A DNA stretch of 40,348 bases from an uncultured Oscillospiraceae bacterium. GTDB lineage: Bacteria; Bacillota; Clostridia; Oscillospirales; Oscillospiraceae. Shown one piece after another: positions 7,539 through 15,675 of this stretch; position 1 is the first letter of the stretch; each line of letters opens with the position of its first letter. Location of the stretch: contig CALXFT010000016.1 in NCBI GenBank assembly GCA_944387635.1, positions 1-40,348 of the forward strand, in the 5' to 3' direction. A model generated the notes under the pieces. The model made no database searches and was not told the DNA's origin. It was given only the letters and a program-made list of their open reading frames with translations. The translations under genes and the position numbers were made by a program.

Positions 7539-8900
7539 ATGCAATCTGCGTTTGATAAATATTTTAACAGCCTGAAAGACCAGAGGATTGCCGTTCTGGG
7601 CCTGGGCGTGAGCAACCGCCCCCTGGTGCGGCTGCTGCTGGAATACGGCTGCGACGTATCCGGCTGTGACCGGACGCCCCGGGAGAAGCTGGACCCGGAG
7701 GTCCTGGAACTGGAGGCCATGGGCTGTAAACTCCATGTAGGCGGCGATTACCTGGAGGGAGTGGAGGCGGACGTGCTCTTCCGCACCCCCGGCATGCATC
7801 CGGCGAACCCGGCCATTGAAGCCCTGCGTGAAAAGGGAGCCCGGGTGACCTCGGAGATGGAGGTTTTCTTTGAGCTGTGTCCCTGCGCCATTCTGGCGGT
7901 CACCGGCTCCGACGGGAAGACCACCACCACCACCCTGATCTCCGAATTCCTGAAGGCCGCCGGGAAAACCGTCTGGCTGGGCGGCAACATCGGCACGCCG
8001 CTGCTTCCTCTGACCAGGCAGATGAAGGAAACGGACTACGCCGTGGTGGAACTGAGCTCCTTCCAGCTCATGGACATGGTCAGAAGCCCCCATCGGGCTC
8101 TGATTACCAACCTGGCCCCCAATCACCTGGACATCCACAAGGACATGGGGGAGTATGTGGACGCCAAGAAGAACATCTTCCGCTACCAGGACGAAAAGGG
8201 GCTCCTGGTGCTCAACGCCGACAATGCCATCACCGCCGCCTTCCGGGGCAATGGCGAGACCCGGTTCTTCTCCCGCCTGGCCAAGGCCCATGTGTGCCTG
8301 GAGGACGGGGTGATCTGCCGGGGCGGAGAGGCGGTCCTGCCGGTAAAGGAGATCCTGATCCCCGGCGTACACAATGTGGAAAACTATATGGCGGCCATTG
8401 CCATGGTGGAGGGCCTGGTGGACGACGAGACCATCCGCCATGTGGCCCGGACCTTTGGCGGTGTGGAGCACCGAATTGAGCTGGTGCGGGTGAAGGACGG
8501 CGTCCGGTTCTACAACGACTCCATCGCCTCCAGCCCCAGCCGGACCATTGCGGGCCTGCACAGCTTCTCCCAGAAGGTGATCTTAATTGCCGGCGGCTAC
8601 GATAAGCACATCCCCTACGACGCGCTGGGGCCGGAGATCTGCGCCCATGTGAAAAAGCTGTTTCTGGGCGGGGCCACGGGCGAGAAGATCCGCGCCGGGG
8701 TGGAGGCCTGCCCGGAATACGACCCGAAAGCCCTGGAAATTGTGGACTGCAAAACCTTCGAACCGGCCGTCCGGGCCGCGGCTGCCGCCGCGAAGCCGGG
8801 GGACGTGGTGCTCATGAGCCCTGCCAGCGCCGCGTTTGACCAGTTCAAGAACTTTATGGTCCGGGGCGAATACTTTAAGAACCTTGTAAAGGAGCTGTGA
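7539..8900 (+). CDS. murD: UDP-N-acetylmuramoylalanine--D-glutamate ligase
   Basis: MurD is the cytoplasmic ATP-dependent ligase that adds D-glutamate to UDP-MurNAc-L-alanine in peptidoglycan precursor synthesis. The product is 453 residues. The N-terminal Rossmann-like domain shows VLGLGVSNRP, and the central Mur ligase domain has the ATP-binding GSDGKTTTT (123-131). Further on are GGNIGTPLL, VELSSFQL, the LAPNHLDIH motif, and the C-terminal FGGVEHRIE and YNDSIASSPSRT motifs. The last two distinguish MurD from other Mur ligases. The ATG at 7539 is preceded by AAGAGGAA. It lies 3 bases upstream of ispD, in one operon with two isoprenoid genes; that pathway supplies the undecaprenyl carrier used by the same wall synthesis. 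Confidence 0.96.
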   Translation: MQSAFDKYFNSLKDQRIAVLGLGVSNRPLVRLLLEYGCDVSGCDRTPREKLDPEVLELEAMGCKLHVGGDYLEGVEADVLFRTPGMHPANPAIEALREKGARVTSEMEVFFELCPCAILAVTGSDGKTTTTTLISEFLKAAGKTVWLGGNIGTPLLPLTRQMKETDYAVVELSSFQLMDMVRSPHRALITNLAPNHLDIHKDMGEYVDAKKNIFRYQDEKGLLVLNADNAITAAFRGNGETRFFSRLAKAHVCLEDGVICRGGEAVLPVKEILIPGVHNVENYMAAIAMVEGLVDDETIRHVARTFGGVEHRIELVRVKDGVRFYNDSIASSPSRTIAGLHSFSQKVILIAGGYDKHIPYDALGPEICAHVKKLFLGGATGEKIRAGVEACPEYDPKALEIVDCKTFEPAVRAAAAAAKPGDVVLMSPASAAFDQFKNFMVRGEYFKNLVKEL

Positions 8901-8903
8901 GTC

Positions 8904-9626
8904 ATGGACATTACCAAGTTTACCCGCCCCGCCCGGAAGCTGCTGCCCCTGAAGACCTGCGGCGCGGTGATTGTGGCGGCAGGGACGGCCTCCCGAATGG
9001 GCGGCATCGACAAGGTCATGGCCCCGCTGAAGGGGGAACCTATGATCCTCCACACGGTCCGGACCTTTGCTGCCTGCGACGCGGTGTCCGAGATTGTGGT
9101 GGTCACCCGACAGGACTTGATCCTGCCCATTACCCGGTTGTGCCGTGACATGACCAAAGTCCGGGCCGTGGTAGCCGGCGGTCAGAGCCGTCAGGAGTCG
9201 GTCCATCTGGGCCTGAATGCCCTGTCCGACCAGGTGAAGCTGGCGGCGGTCCATGACGGCGCCCGGCCGCTGGTGACCTGGCAGGTGATCGACCGGGTGA
9301 TCCGGGCGGCCGACACCTACGGCGCGGCGGCCCCCGCCGTTATGGTGAAGGACACCATTAAGGTGGTCCGGGGCGGCCTGGTCAGCGACACGCCGGACCG
9401 GGACACCCTGCGGGCGGTCCAGACCCCCCAGGTCTTCGACTTTGACCTGCTTCGGGGCGCTCTGAAAAAGGCGGAGGAGGACGGAGCCCAGGTCACCGAC
9501 GACTGTTCCGCCGTGGAGCGGATGGGCATGAAGGTTAAGATCGTGGAGGGCGACGAGCGGAATATCAAGGTCACCACGCCTATGGATTTGAGGCTGGCGG
9601 AAATGCTGATGGAGGAGAGCCAATGA
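8904..9626 (+). CDS. ispD: 2-C-methyl-D-erythritol 4-phosphate cytidylyltransferase
   Basis: IspD joins CTP and 2-C-methyl-D-erythritol 4-phosphate to give CDP-ME in the MEP isoprenoid pathway. The product is 240 residues. The CTP-binding motif is [19 protein letters not shown], followed by [20 protein letters not shown] and DTIKVV, then [11 protein letters not shown] and a C-terminal [14 protein letters not shown]. The ATG at 8904 has AAGGAG at the end of murD as ribosome binding site. About 18 residues precede the usual family start, so a short N-terminal extension is predicted. It overlaps ispF by ATGA. Confidence 0.96.
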   Translation: MDITKFTRPARKLLPLKTCGAVIVAAGTASRMGGIDKVMAPLKGEPMILHTVRTFAACDAVSEIVVVTRQDLILPITRLCRDMTKVRAVVAGGQSRQESVHLGLNALSDQVKLAAVHDGARPLVTWQVIDRVIRAADTYGAAAPAVMVKDTIKVVRGGLVSDTPDRDTLRAVQTPQVFDFDLLRGALKKAEEDGAQVTDDCSAVERMGMKVKIVEGDERNIKVTTPMDLRLAEMLMEESQ

Positions 9627-10093
9627 GAATCGGACACGGATATGACGTACACCGGCTCACCGGGGACAGGGATCTGATCCTGGGAGGCGTGAAAATCGAC
9701 TATGAAAAGGGTCTTCTGGGCCACAGCGACGCCGATGTGCTGCTCCACGCGGTCTCCGACGCCCTGCTGGGGGCCGCGGGCCTGGGAGACATCGGCCTCC
9801 ACTTCCCGGATACGGACCCGAAGTACAAGGGCGCGGACTCCCTGGAGCTGCTGCGGGAGGTTGGACAGAAGGTGGCGGCCGCCGGATACCGGGTGAGCAG
9901 CATCGACGTGACCATGATCGCCCAGCGGCCCAAGCTCCGGCCTTACATCGGCCGGATGCGGGAAAATATCGCCGCCGCTCTGGGCCTGGAGCCGGGCCGG
10001 GTGAATGTGAAGGCAACCACCGAGGAAGGCCTGGGCTTCACAGGGACCGGCGAGGGCATGGCCTGCCATGCGGTGTGCCTGCTGGAAGAGTAA
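9623..10093 (+). CDS. ispF: 2-C-methyl-D-erythritol 2,4-cyclodiphosphate synthase
   Basis: IspF cyclises CDP-ME 2-phosphate to MEcPP, two steps after IspD in the MEP pathway. The product is 156 residues, the usual length for this trimeric zinc enzyme. The N-terminal GHGYDVHRL gives the zinc ligands Asp and His. [18 protein letters not shown] carries the third ligand, and [11 protein letters not shown] and [12 protein letters not shown] are also present. It starts inside the ispD stop (ATGA), so the two are translationally coupled. Ends at a strong terminator. Confidence 0.97.
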   Translation: MRIGHGYDVHRLTGDRDLILGGVKIDYEKGLLGHSDADVLLHAVSDALLGAAGLGDIGLHFPDTDPKYKGADSLELLREVGQKVAAAGYRVSSIDVTMIAQRPKLRPYIGRMRENIAAALGLEPGRVNVKATTEEGLGFTGTGEGMACHAVCLLEE

Positions 10094-10099
10094 TCCCAG

Positions 10100-10139
10100 A
10101 TTTGCCTGGACGATTTTCGCGCCCAGGCAAATTTTTTTC
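10100..10139 (+). terminator. rho-independent terminator after ispF
   Basis: A perfect 10-bp stem ATTTGCCTGG (10100-10109) with CCAGGCAAAT (10123-10132) is followed by a run of seven T. Confidence 0.93.
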
Positions 10140-10147
10140 GAATTCAT

Positions 10148-10175
10148 GGGACAAAACAGGCCCGCCGCGCGTCCA
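10148..10175 (+). promoter_or_regulatory. possible ECF-type promoter of the sigma factor operon
   Basis: GGGACAAAA (10148-10156) and CGTCCA (10170-10175) are separated by 16 bases when counted between hexamers. This loosely resembles ECF promoters (a GGAAC-like -35 and a CGTC -10) and would imply autoregulation. No sigma-A promoter is obvious in the short gap. The match is imperfect, so confidence is low. Confidence 0.35.
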
Positions 10176-10205
10176 ATAGACAGAAAAGAAAGAGGAGGGC
10201 AAGAC

Positions 10206-10652
10206 ATGGACGTCCTGTACTTGTTCCACCGCTACAAAGACGACGTCTACCGTCTGGCGGTGAGCTATATCCACAACGTCCAGGAAGCGGAGGATGTGTG
10301 CCAGACGGTATTTTTGAAGCTCATGGAGCAGAAGCACATACAGCCGGGAAAGGAAAAGGCCTGGCTTATGCAGGCGACGGTCAACCAGTGCCGCAGCCTG
10401 CTTCGGTCCAGCTGGTGGAAGCGGACCGTGGCTCTGGAGGAGTCCGCCGGGATTCCCCAGACGCCGGAGGACGAGACCTTGCAGGTGGTCATGGCTCTGC
10501 CGGCAAAATACCGGGTGGTGATCTACCTGCATTACTATGAGCGGTACACGGCTGCGGAGATCGGGAAGCTGTTAAAAATTCCTGTCAGCACTGTGACCAC
10601 CCGGCTCTCCCGGGGGCGGCGGTTGCTGAGAGCGGAACTGAAGGAGGTTTGA
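10206..10652 (+). CDS. RNA polymerase sigma factor, ECF type (sigma-70 family)
   Basis: A 148-residue two-domain sigma factor that would direct RNA polymerase to a specific regulon. Region 2 is YKDDVYRLAVSYIHNVQEAE with DVCQTVFLKLM. Region 4 is LPAKYRVVIYLHYYERYTAAE followed by the helix-turn-helix IGKLLKIPVSTVTTRLSRGR. Region 3 is absent, as in ECF factors. The ATG at 10206 follows AGAGGAGGG. The next gene begins 3 bases after its stop and is a likely cognate anti-sigma factor, the usual genetic arrangement for this class. Confidence 0.9.
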   Translation: MDVLYLFHRYKDDVYRLAVSYIHNVQEAEDVCQTVFLKLMEQKHIQPGKEKAWLMQATVNQCRSLLRSSWWKRTVALEESAGIPQTPEDETLQVVMALPAKYRVVIYLHYYERYTAAEIGKLLKIPVSTVTTRLSRGRRLLRAELKEV

Positions 10653-10655
10653 GCC

Positions 10656-11897
10656 ATGAGCCGATATACACAAGCCTATGACCGGCTGACCATGCCGGAG
10701 GACTGCGCCCAGCGTATCGAGAAGGCCCTGAAGCGGCAAATGCGGCAGCAGCAGGGGCAGGCCCGGCGTCAGACCGCCATCCAGCGGCCCGAACCAAGGA
10801 GAAGACCCTGGGCCGCAGCGGCTGCCCTGGTCTGTCTGACCCTGTCCCTGGGAACGGCGGTCCTGCTCCTGGGCACCCGGCCCACAGGCACTACAGCGCC
10901 CACGGACGCCCAGACCACCGGGGGACCGCCGCAGACCCAGGCCACGGCGGCCCCCACGGAACCGGCGGACCTGACCCAAGAGCGGGATCGGGAGAAGATC
11001 TGCCTGCAATTCCAGCCTACGGTTTTGGTCAGCGCCGGGGATGACTTCTGGTACTACACGCCCCAGGACCAGGAACGCTGGATGGCGGCGTACGAAGAGG
11101 CTATGGCAAAGGCCTATGAATATCCGGCGGAAAATATTGTGGACAGCTACAGCAGCAGCGGTATCTTTCTGCGTTACCAGGATGTCTGGTGGGAGTTGAT
11201 GACCGACGGCAGCATATACGACTTATCCAACTGGAAGATTGAGGCCCAGGATTGCGGCCTGCTCCGCGAAATGGTCATGGAGGCGGCAGATAAGCTGGGA
11301 GTGGCGGAACCGGTCCGCCCAGAGCAGATTCGCGGAGTCCGGTCCGCGGCGCTGAACAACGGCCGGCAGGTCACGGAGCCGGACAATCTGACCAAACTGG
11401 AATCCCTTCTGTCGGCCTCCACACCGGTGTACGGAGGCGCCTTGGTCTGGTTTACGGACTACCTGACCCTGGAGCTGGAAGACGGCAGCACCGTGACCCT
11501 GGCCCTGTCCGAGGAAGCGCCGGTTTGGCTCAGCGAAGGGACCTTCTACCGCTACGGCTGGTCGGACACCGAGGAATTGTATGCTCTCTTTGAGGGCGCG
11601 TCGGAGGAGGAAACCATAAAAACCGTGGCGGAATCCTTTGCCAGAGCTTACTTTGCCGGGGACCTGGAGGCCATGGAACCGTATCTGACAGCCCAAGCTC
11701 CCCGGGAGGTGTACCAGGGGGACGGCAGCCGGGTGGTCCTGGAGAATGTGCAGATACACGGGGAGGATCTGGAGTCCTTTGACGGAATGCCGGTGGTGAC
11801 CGTGACCTTCCTGGAGGACCATTACGTCTATCTGACGATGGAGTTTGCCAAGGAAGAGGACGCCTGGAAAATCGCCTTTTACGGACTGGAGGGATAA
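10656..11897 (+). CDS. single-pass membrane protein, probable anti-sigma factor
   Basis: A 413-residue protein with a basic cytoplasmic N-terminus of about 50 residues and one membrane segment (about residues 52-72). A threonine/proline/alanine-rich linker follows, then a large extracytoplasmic domain. The N-terminal segment YDRLTMPEDCAQRIEKALKR resembles the short sigma-binding segments of clostridial anti-sigma proteins. No zinc-binding HxxxCxxC motif is present. The C-terminal part from about 300 (EETIKTVAESFARAYFAGDL) looks like an NTF2/DUF4878-like fold. Function as anti-sigma factor is inferred from topology and position directly behind the sigma gene. The next gene starts one base after its stop. 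Confidence 0.65.
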   Translation: MSRYTQAYDRLTMPEDCAQRIEKALKRQMRQQQGQARRQTAIQRPEPRRRPWAAAAALVCLTLSLGTAVLLLGTRPTGTTAPTDAQTTGGPPQTQATAAPTEPADLTQERDREKICLQFQPTVLVSAGDDFWYYTPQDQERWMAAYEEAMAKAYEYPAENIVDSYSSSGIFLRYQDVWWELMTDGSIYDLSNWKIEAQDCGLLREMVMEAADKLGVAEPVRPEQIRGVRSAALNNGRQVTEPDNLTKLESLLSASTPVYGGALVWFTDYLTLELEDGSTVTLALSEEAPVWLSEGTFYRYGWSDTEELYALFEGASEEETIKTVAESFARAYFAGDLEAMEPYLTAQAPREVYQGDGSRVVLENVQIHGEDLESFDGMPVVTVTFLEDHYVYLTMEFAKEEDAWKIAFYGLEG

Positions 11898-11898
11898 C

Positions 11899-13176
11899 AT
11901 GGGTAAAAAGGCAGCAAGAATCTGCTGGATCGGGACAGCCCTGCTTACGCTGTGGGTGACCGGCTGCGTACGCTCCGGAACGGAACCGCCGCCGACCCGG
12001 CAGACCACGGAGACGACCCAGTCCACGGGACCGGTGACCTGCGCCTATGTGGAGCAGACAGACCAGATCCCGGTTCTGGACAGGCCGGAGGAGGACTCCT
12101 GTACGGGGACTTTCCGGGAAAACGATCTGTTTACGGTTTCCCAAGTGCGTTTTTCCAAGCGGGTGAGCAACGTGCAGGTGGGGAACATCGCCCAGATCTG
12201 CGCGGACCCTTTGGAGCTGAGAAGGGGAAGCCGCTACCACGCCTGGTACATGGAAAAGGGGAAGGCCCAGCGCCTGGAGAATACCAGCGTAACCAAAGAC
12301 TACCGGATTCTGGGAACCACCATGCATCTGGAACTGAACTACGCGGTCTACGGGGAAGGGCAGAGCGTCCTGACCTATGTACCCGAGAGCTGGGAGGAAA
12401 CTGAGGGTTTTCGCTTTTGGGATACAGGCCGGACCCGGCAGTGGCTGCTGACCTATCCGCTGCGGCTGGATTCGGAGCGGGTCATGGCGTATCCGGTGCG
12501 GCTGGACCTGACCACCGGGCAGCTTACGGATTTTCTCAAGGGGATAGACAAACAGGCTCTGTACCCGGCTCTGGAAGGTTGTCCGCGGGAGGTTCAGACG
12601 GTCCGGGATGAGAGCTTGCTGATCGAGAGCGGACAGGGCGCATGGTTCTATGTGGATGTGCCGCAAGGGCAGGTGTGGGATCTGAATGCCATGACCGGAA
12701 GCGAACCGGAGGTCTGTGCCGTGCTGCCGGATGGGATTCTGTGCTGCGGCCGTCAGGGGGACTTCCGGCTGGTGGAATGGGAAACCGGCGGGGTGAGGAC
12801 CCTGCTGACCGGGATCGAGCCCTTCTACACCAGCCTGGGCCAGAGCTTTGTGCTGTACACCGGGGAGGATGGGACCGTCCATGCCTATGACTTCGTGTCG
12901 CGGCAGGACATTGCGCTGACGGAGCTGGGGGATTGGACCCTGGAGAACAGTTCCGGGTGGCCCAGTCCGGACGGGAGGAAATGGATGACCATCCGAATGG
13001 GGGAGAATGGGGTCTACCAGATCGGAGTCTTTGACTGCGACCGGCAGCGGTTTCTGTCCATTCACCGGACAGGCTCCCTTGGGGCGGAGGAGGAGCTTGT
13101 CCAATGGGACAATCTAAGCCAGATCGTCGTTTCGGGTCCGGAGAGTATGGAACTGTACGTATATTCCCTGAAATAA
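11899..13176 (+). CDS. lipoprotein with beta-propeller-like repeats, unknown function
   Basis: A 425-residue predicted lipoprotein. The signal peptide ends in the lipobox VTGC, with Cys23 as the lipidated residue, and a Thr/Pro-rich linker follows. The C-terminal half has short repeated strand patterns (GDFRLVEWETGGVRTLLTG, DGTVHAYDFVSRQDIALTEL, NGVYQIGVFDCDRQRF). These resemble propeller or WD-type blades. No enzymatic motif was recognised. Start ATG 11899 is preceded by GGAGGG at the end of the previous gene, so it is the third gene of the sigma factor operon. It may sense or respond to an envelope signal (inference). Confidence 0.7.
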   Translation: MGKKAARICWIGTALLTLWVTGCVRSGTEPPPTRQTTETTQSTGPVTCAYVEQTDQIPVLDRPEEDSCTGTFRENDLFTVSQVRFSKRVSNVQVGNIAQICADPLELRRGSRYHAWYMEKGKAQRLENTSVTKDYRILGTTMHLELNYAVYGEGQSVLTYVPESWEETEGFRFWDTGRTRQWLLTYPLRLDSERVMAYPVRLDLTTGQLTDFLKGIDKQALYPALEGCPREVQTVRDESLLIESGQGAWFYVDVPQGQVWDLNAMTGSEPEVCAVLPDGILCCGRQGDFRLVEWETGGVRTLLTGIEPFYTSLGQSFVLYTGEDGTVHAYDFVSRQDIALTELGDWTLENSSGWPSPDGRKWMTIRMGENGVYQIGVFDCDRQRFLSIHRTGSLGAEEELVQWDNLSQIVVSGPESMELYVYSLK

Positions 13177-13383
13177 TAAAAAGCATATGGACGGACCCGC
13201 TTACGGGGCGCGAGAACAAGCAGGCATAGAGAAAGCCCTTAAGGGCAGCCCGAAAAATGCGGCCGGCAAACCTTTCGGGGTCCCTTAGGGGCGTTCGTCT
13301 GTAATATGCCCTTCCAGGGCTGAATCAAGCCTCCGGCTAAGCCGGAGGCTTTGACTAACAAAGAAAAATTGTGGGGAAAAACT
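13177..13383. other. hairpin-rich gap between convergent genes
   Basis: This 207-base gap separates the convergent sigma operon and minus-strand sulfatase. It holds several GC-rich inverted repeats: GCCCTTAAGGGC near 13235, CCCTTAGGGGCG-type repeats near 13285 and GCCCTTCCAGGGC near 13308. The strongest is AGCCTCCGGC/GCCGGAGGCT at 13328-13350. No coding potential was seen. Confidence 0.5.
13328..13352. terminator. strong hairpin, probable bidirectional terminator
   Basis: A perfect 10-bp stem AGCCTCCGGC (13328-13337) with GCCGGAGGCT (13341-13350) and a TAA loop lies between convergent genes. The T-run is weak on both strands, so terminator function is likely but not certain. Confidence 0.55.
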
Positions 13384-15423
13384 TCAGGATGATAGTTTGT
13401 CCAGTTCTTCCTGCAGCTTGGAAAAGAAGGGAGCATTTTGCACCATTCGGCTGAATTTTACCTTGTTTGTGACAATGGAGTTTATGCGGTCCACATACCC
13501 GTCCGGAATTTCGGCCCCTTCCGCTGGGGTAAATTTGCGGTTCGAGGCGGTATAACTGCCCAGCTCCGTGACCCAGCTGTAATCCGGCCAAAGGCTGATG
13601 GCTTCTTCCGTACCCAGCACATCCCGTCCGACGCTAAGCCGGGAGTCGTAAGTAACGCCGAAGAGATTCGACAAGGTAGGCAGAATGTCAATGCTGCACA
13701 CCGGCGCGTCGATTTTCAGATCCATATCTTCCAGACAACCGCTCCAAATAATCAGCGTGTTTTTGTCCCGCTGGAACAGATCGTATTTTTCGACGCCGTA
13801 AAGCTCGGCCAATCCATCATGCTTCAGACCCCAGGCGGTACCCAGGCCATAGGGATAATGATCCGGCGCCATGACGATGACGGTGTCATCCGCGATTCCG
13901 GCCTCCTCCAGCTGTGCTACCATAGACGCGAGTCCCTTCTCCAGCTCCAGGTTGCAGGCGATGTAGGCCTTCACCCCGTCGGAGTAAGGCAGATCCTGCA
14001 CCAGATCCCAATTTTTCTTGGATTGGGCATTGCCCAGCTGGTTGTACCGGCAATGGCCGCTGACAGTCATGTAATAAATGCTGAAAGGCTGTTTGTCGAT
14101 GTATTGGGGAAGGGTAAAATCAAACATCTCCAGATCGCTCTGGGGCCAAACGTCTTTGACGCCTTCTTCCATACCGTTGTGCATACCGATGAATTCCTCA
14201 TAGCCCAGATTCACATGGGTTTGGTGCCGGTCGTAGAAGGTATAGATGTTGTTGTGATAGGCTCTGGAGAAATAGCCTTCCTTCTGCAGCAAATTGCCGA
14301 TGGTGTTAAAGGGCTTTTGGCGGCTGTAGGTGTTCATTTCGCAGTTCATGGCCAAACCCGAGAGATTTACCAATTCACCGCCGCTGGTGCAGCCGGTCCA
14401 CAGAGGCTCATAGTAGTTGGTAAATTCAATTCCCTGGGTGGTGAGCCGGTACAAAGTGGGGGTCAGCTCCGGATCAATGATGGCGTAATTGAAGGCCTCG
14501 GCGGTAATGAAAATCAGGTTTTTCCCCCGGAACAGCCCAGTGTATTCATTTTCATAGGCAGGGGATTGGGCGGCGATATAGCTATAGAGGGTACGCAGGC
14601 TGGAATCGGTTTCTTTCTGTGCCAGGGCGGCAAAATCCAGCCCCGGAATCACATGGGGGGCATAGGTTTTGCTTTCTTCCTCACTTGGGCTTGGGGATTC
14701 GACTTCCTGGTTTGCGGCGGAAGCAGCAGGAACCGTGACCATGGGAGGCTGCGCAATGTCCAGCGTCATGCCGTCTTCCTGATTGCCCAGACCGGAGATC
14801 TCCGTCACCATGGAAACCACTATGCCGTATTCCTGGATGGCTGCGTTAAAGTCATATTGCGCCAGATATCCGGAAATTCCGCCGGGGAGCATTGCCATTC
14901 CGCCAAAACCGGCACAACCGCCCGCAATGCAGCAAATGAAGGACATAAGCACCCAGCGGCGCCGGTTTTCGGCTCCGGGATTGCCTGCGGCCAGCACCAG
15001 AGCCATGGGAATCAGCGCGATCAAAATCCGCCACCAGTTGTTCAGAATCATATCGATGACCACATCGGAGTAGTCAGCCAGCACACCGGTCGCGCCGGTG
15101 AGGATTCTGGTGGGCCGCATGAAAGAGCCGTAGGCCTGCTCCAAAAGCAGTTCCACCATCACTACCACCGCACAAAACAGGGCCAGCATGGCCGCGCACC
15201 ATTTTGCGGCCCGGGGAGGCAGAACGGCAGGCAGAAGATTCAGAATGCCGCCGAAGACCAGCGCAAAACCCGCCAAAGTGAAAATGGAGGCAACCGACAC
15301 GCTGCCTCCTGTCCAGAAATGGAACAGAAGCTCCAGAAAACACACTGCCACCGGCAGAAACCACCGGGACAGGTTGGCGGTTTTTGTTTTCCAGACATTC
15401 CGCAGAGAATCTTTTACGTTCAT
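13384..15423 (-). CDS. LTA synthase family membrane sulfatase-fold protein
   Basis: A 679-residue membrane phosphoglycerol transferase-like enzyme of the alkaline phosphatase/sulfatase superfamily. The N-terminal 180 or so residues hold about five membrane segments, as in LtaS. A Pro/Ser/Glu-rich linker (about 225-255) leads to the extracellular catalytic domain. Its expected active-site residues are visible: Glu309 in ITAEAF, nucleophile Thr346 in GCTSGGE, His457 in SGH and Asp521-His522 in APDH. Family members take glycerol phosphate from phosphatidylglycerol and add it to a polymer or glycan; which acceptor is used here is unknown. Start ATG 15423 has AAAGGAGCG upstream on the minus strand. 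A divergent paralogue follows on the other strand. Confidence 0.87.
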   Translation of the reverse strand: MNVKDSLRNVWKTKTANLSRWFLPVAVCFLELLFHFWTGGSVSVASIFTLAGFALVFGGILNLLPAVLPPRAAKWCAAMLALFCAVVVMVELLLEQAYGSFMRPTRILTGATGVLADYSDVVIDMILNNWWRILIALIPMALVLAAGNPGAENRRRWVLMSFICCIAGGCAGFGGMAMLPGGISGYLAQYDFNAAIQEYGIVVSMVTEISGLGNQEDGMTLDIAQPPMVTVPAASAANQEVESPSPSEEESKTYAPHVIPGLDFAALAQKETDSSLRTLYSYIAAQSPAYENEYTGLFRGKNLIFITAEAFNYAIIDPELTPTLYRLTTQGIEFTNYYEPLWTGCTSGGELVNLSGLAMNCEMNTYSRQKPFNTIGNLLQKEGYFSRAYHNNIYTFYDRHQTHVNLGYEEFIGMHNGMEEGVKDVWPQSDLEMFDFTLPQYIDKQPFSIYYMTVSGHCRYNQLGNAQSKKNWDLVQDLPYSDGVKAYIACNLELEKGLASMVAQLEEAGIADDTVIVMAPDHYPYGLGTAWGLKHDGLAELYGVEKYDLFQRDKNTLIIWSGCLEDMDLKIDAPVCSIDILPTLSNLFGVTYDSRLSVGRDVLGTEEAISLWPDYSWVTELGSYTASNRKFTPAEGAEIPDGYVDRINSIVTNKVKFSRMVQNAPFFSKLQEELDKLSS

Positions 15424-15463
15424 GAAGGAACGCTCCTTTGATTAATGTCAAATTCAATTATAT

Positions 15464-15492
15464 AATATATCAGATATTCCATACTAAATCAA
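15464..15492 (-). promoter_or_regulatory. promoter of the minus-strand LTA synthase-like gene
   Basis: On the minus strand TTGATT (15487-15492), a 17-base spacer and TATATT (15464-15469) lie 41 bases before the ATG. Confidence 0.7.
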
Positions 15493-15590
15493 GGAAAAAG
15501 TCTTGCGTCATTGGGTTTTTCCGCAGATCCAAAGCAAACCGAAAGGAAGATGTGACGTTCAGCCGGTGGAAAGAAAAATGAAAAATTCAG

Positions 15591-15619
15591 TTGCTTTCAC
15601 AGGGAAAAGGTGGTATACT
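15591..15619 (+). promoter_or_regulatory. promoter of the plus-strand LTA synthase-like gene
   Basis: TTGCTT (15591-15596), a 17-base spacer and TATACT (15614-15619). Transcription would begin near 15626, which rules out the in-frame GTG at 15610 as the start codon of the next gene. Confidence 0.75.
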
Positions 15620-15675
15620 CATTAAACTATAAATTATATTATATGACCATTTTGGCAGATGAAGAGGGATATTCC

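Noticed and set aside
13438..15441. 667-codon open frame on the plus strand
   Set aside because: It is antisense to the LTA synthase-like gene, has no family pattern and arises from the codon bias of the real gene.
15610..15675. Longer N-terminus for the plus-strand LTA synthase-like protein
   Set aside because: The GTG at 15610 overlaps the promoter -10 box, so it would not be in the mRNA; the ATG at 15676 has the ribosome binding site.
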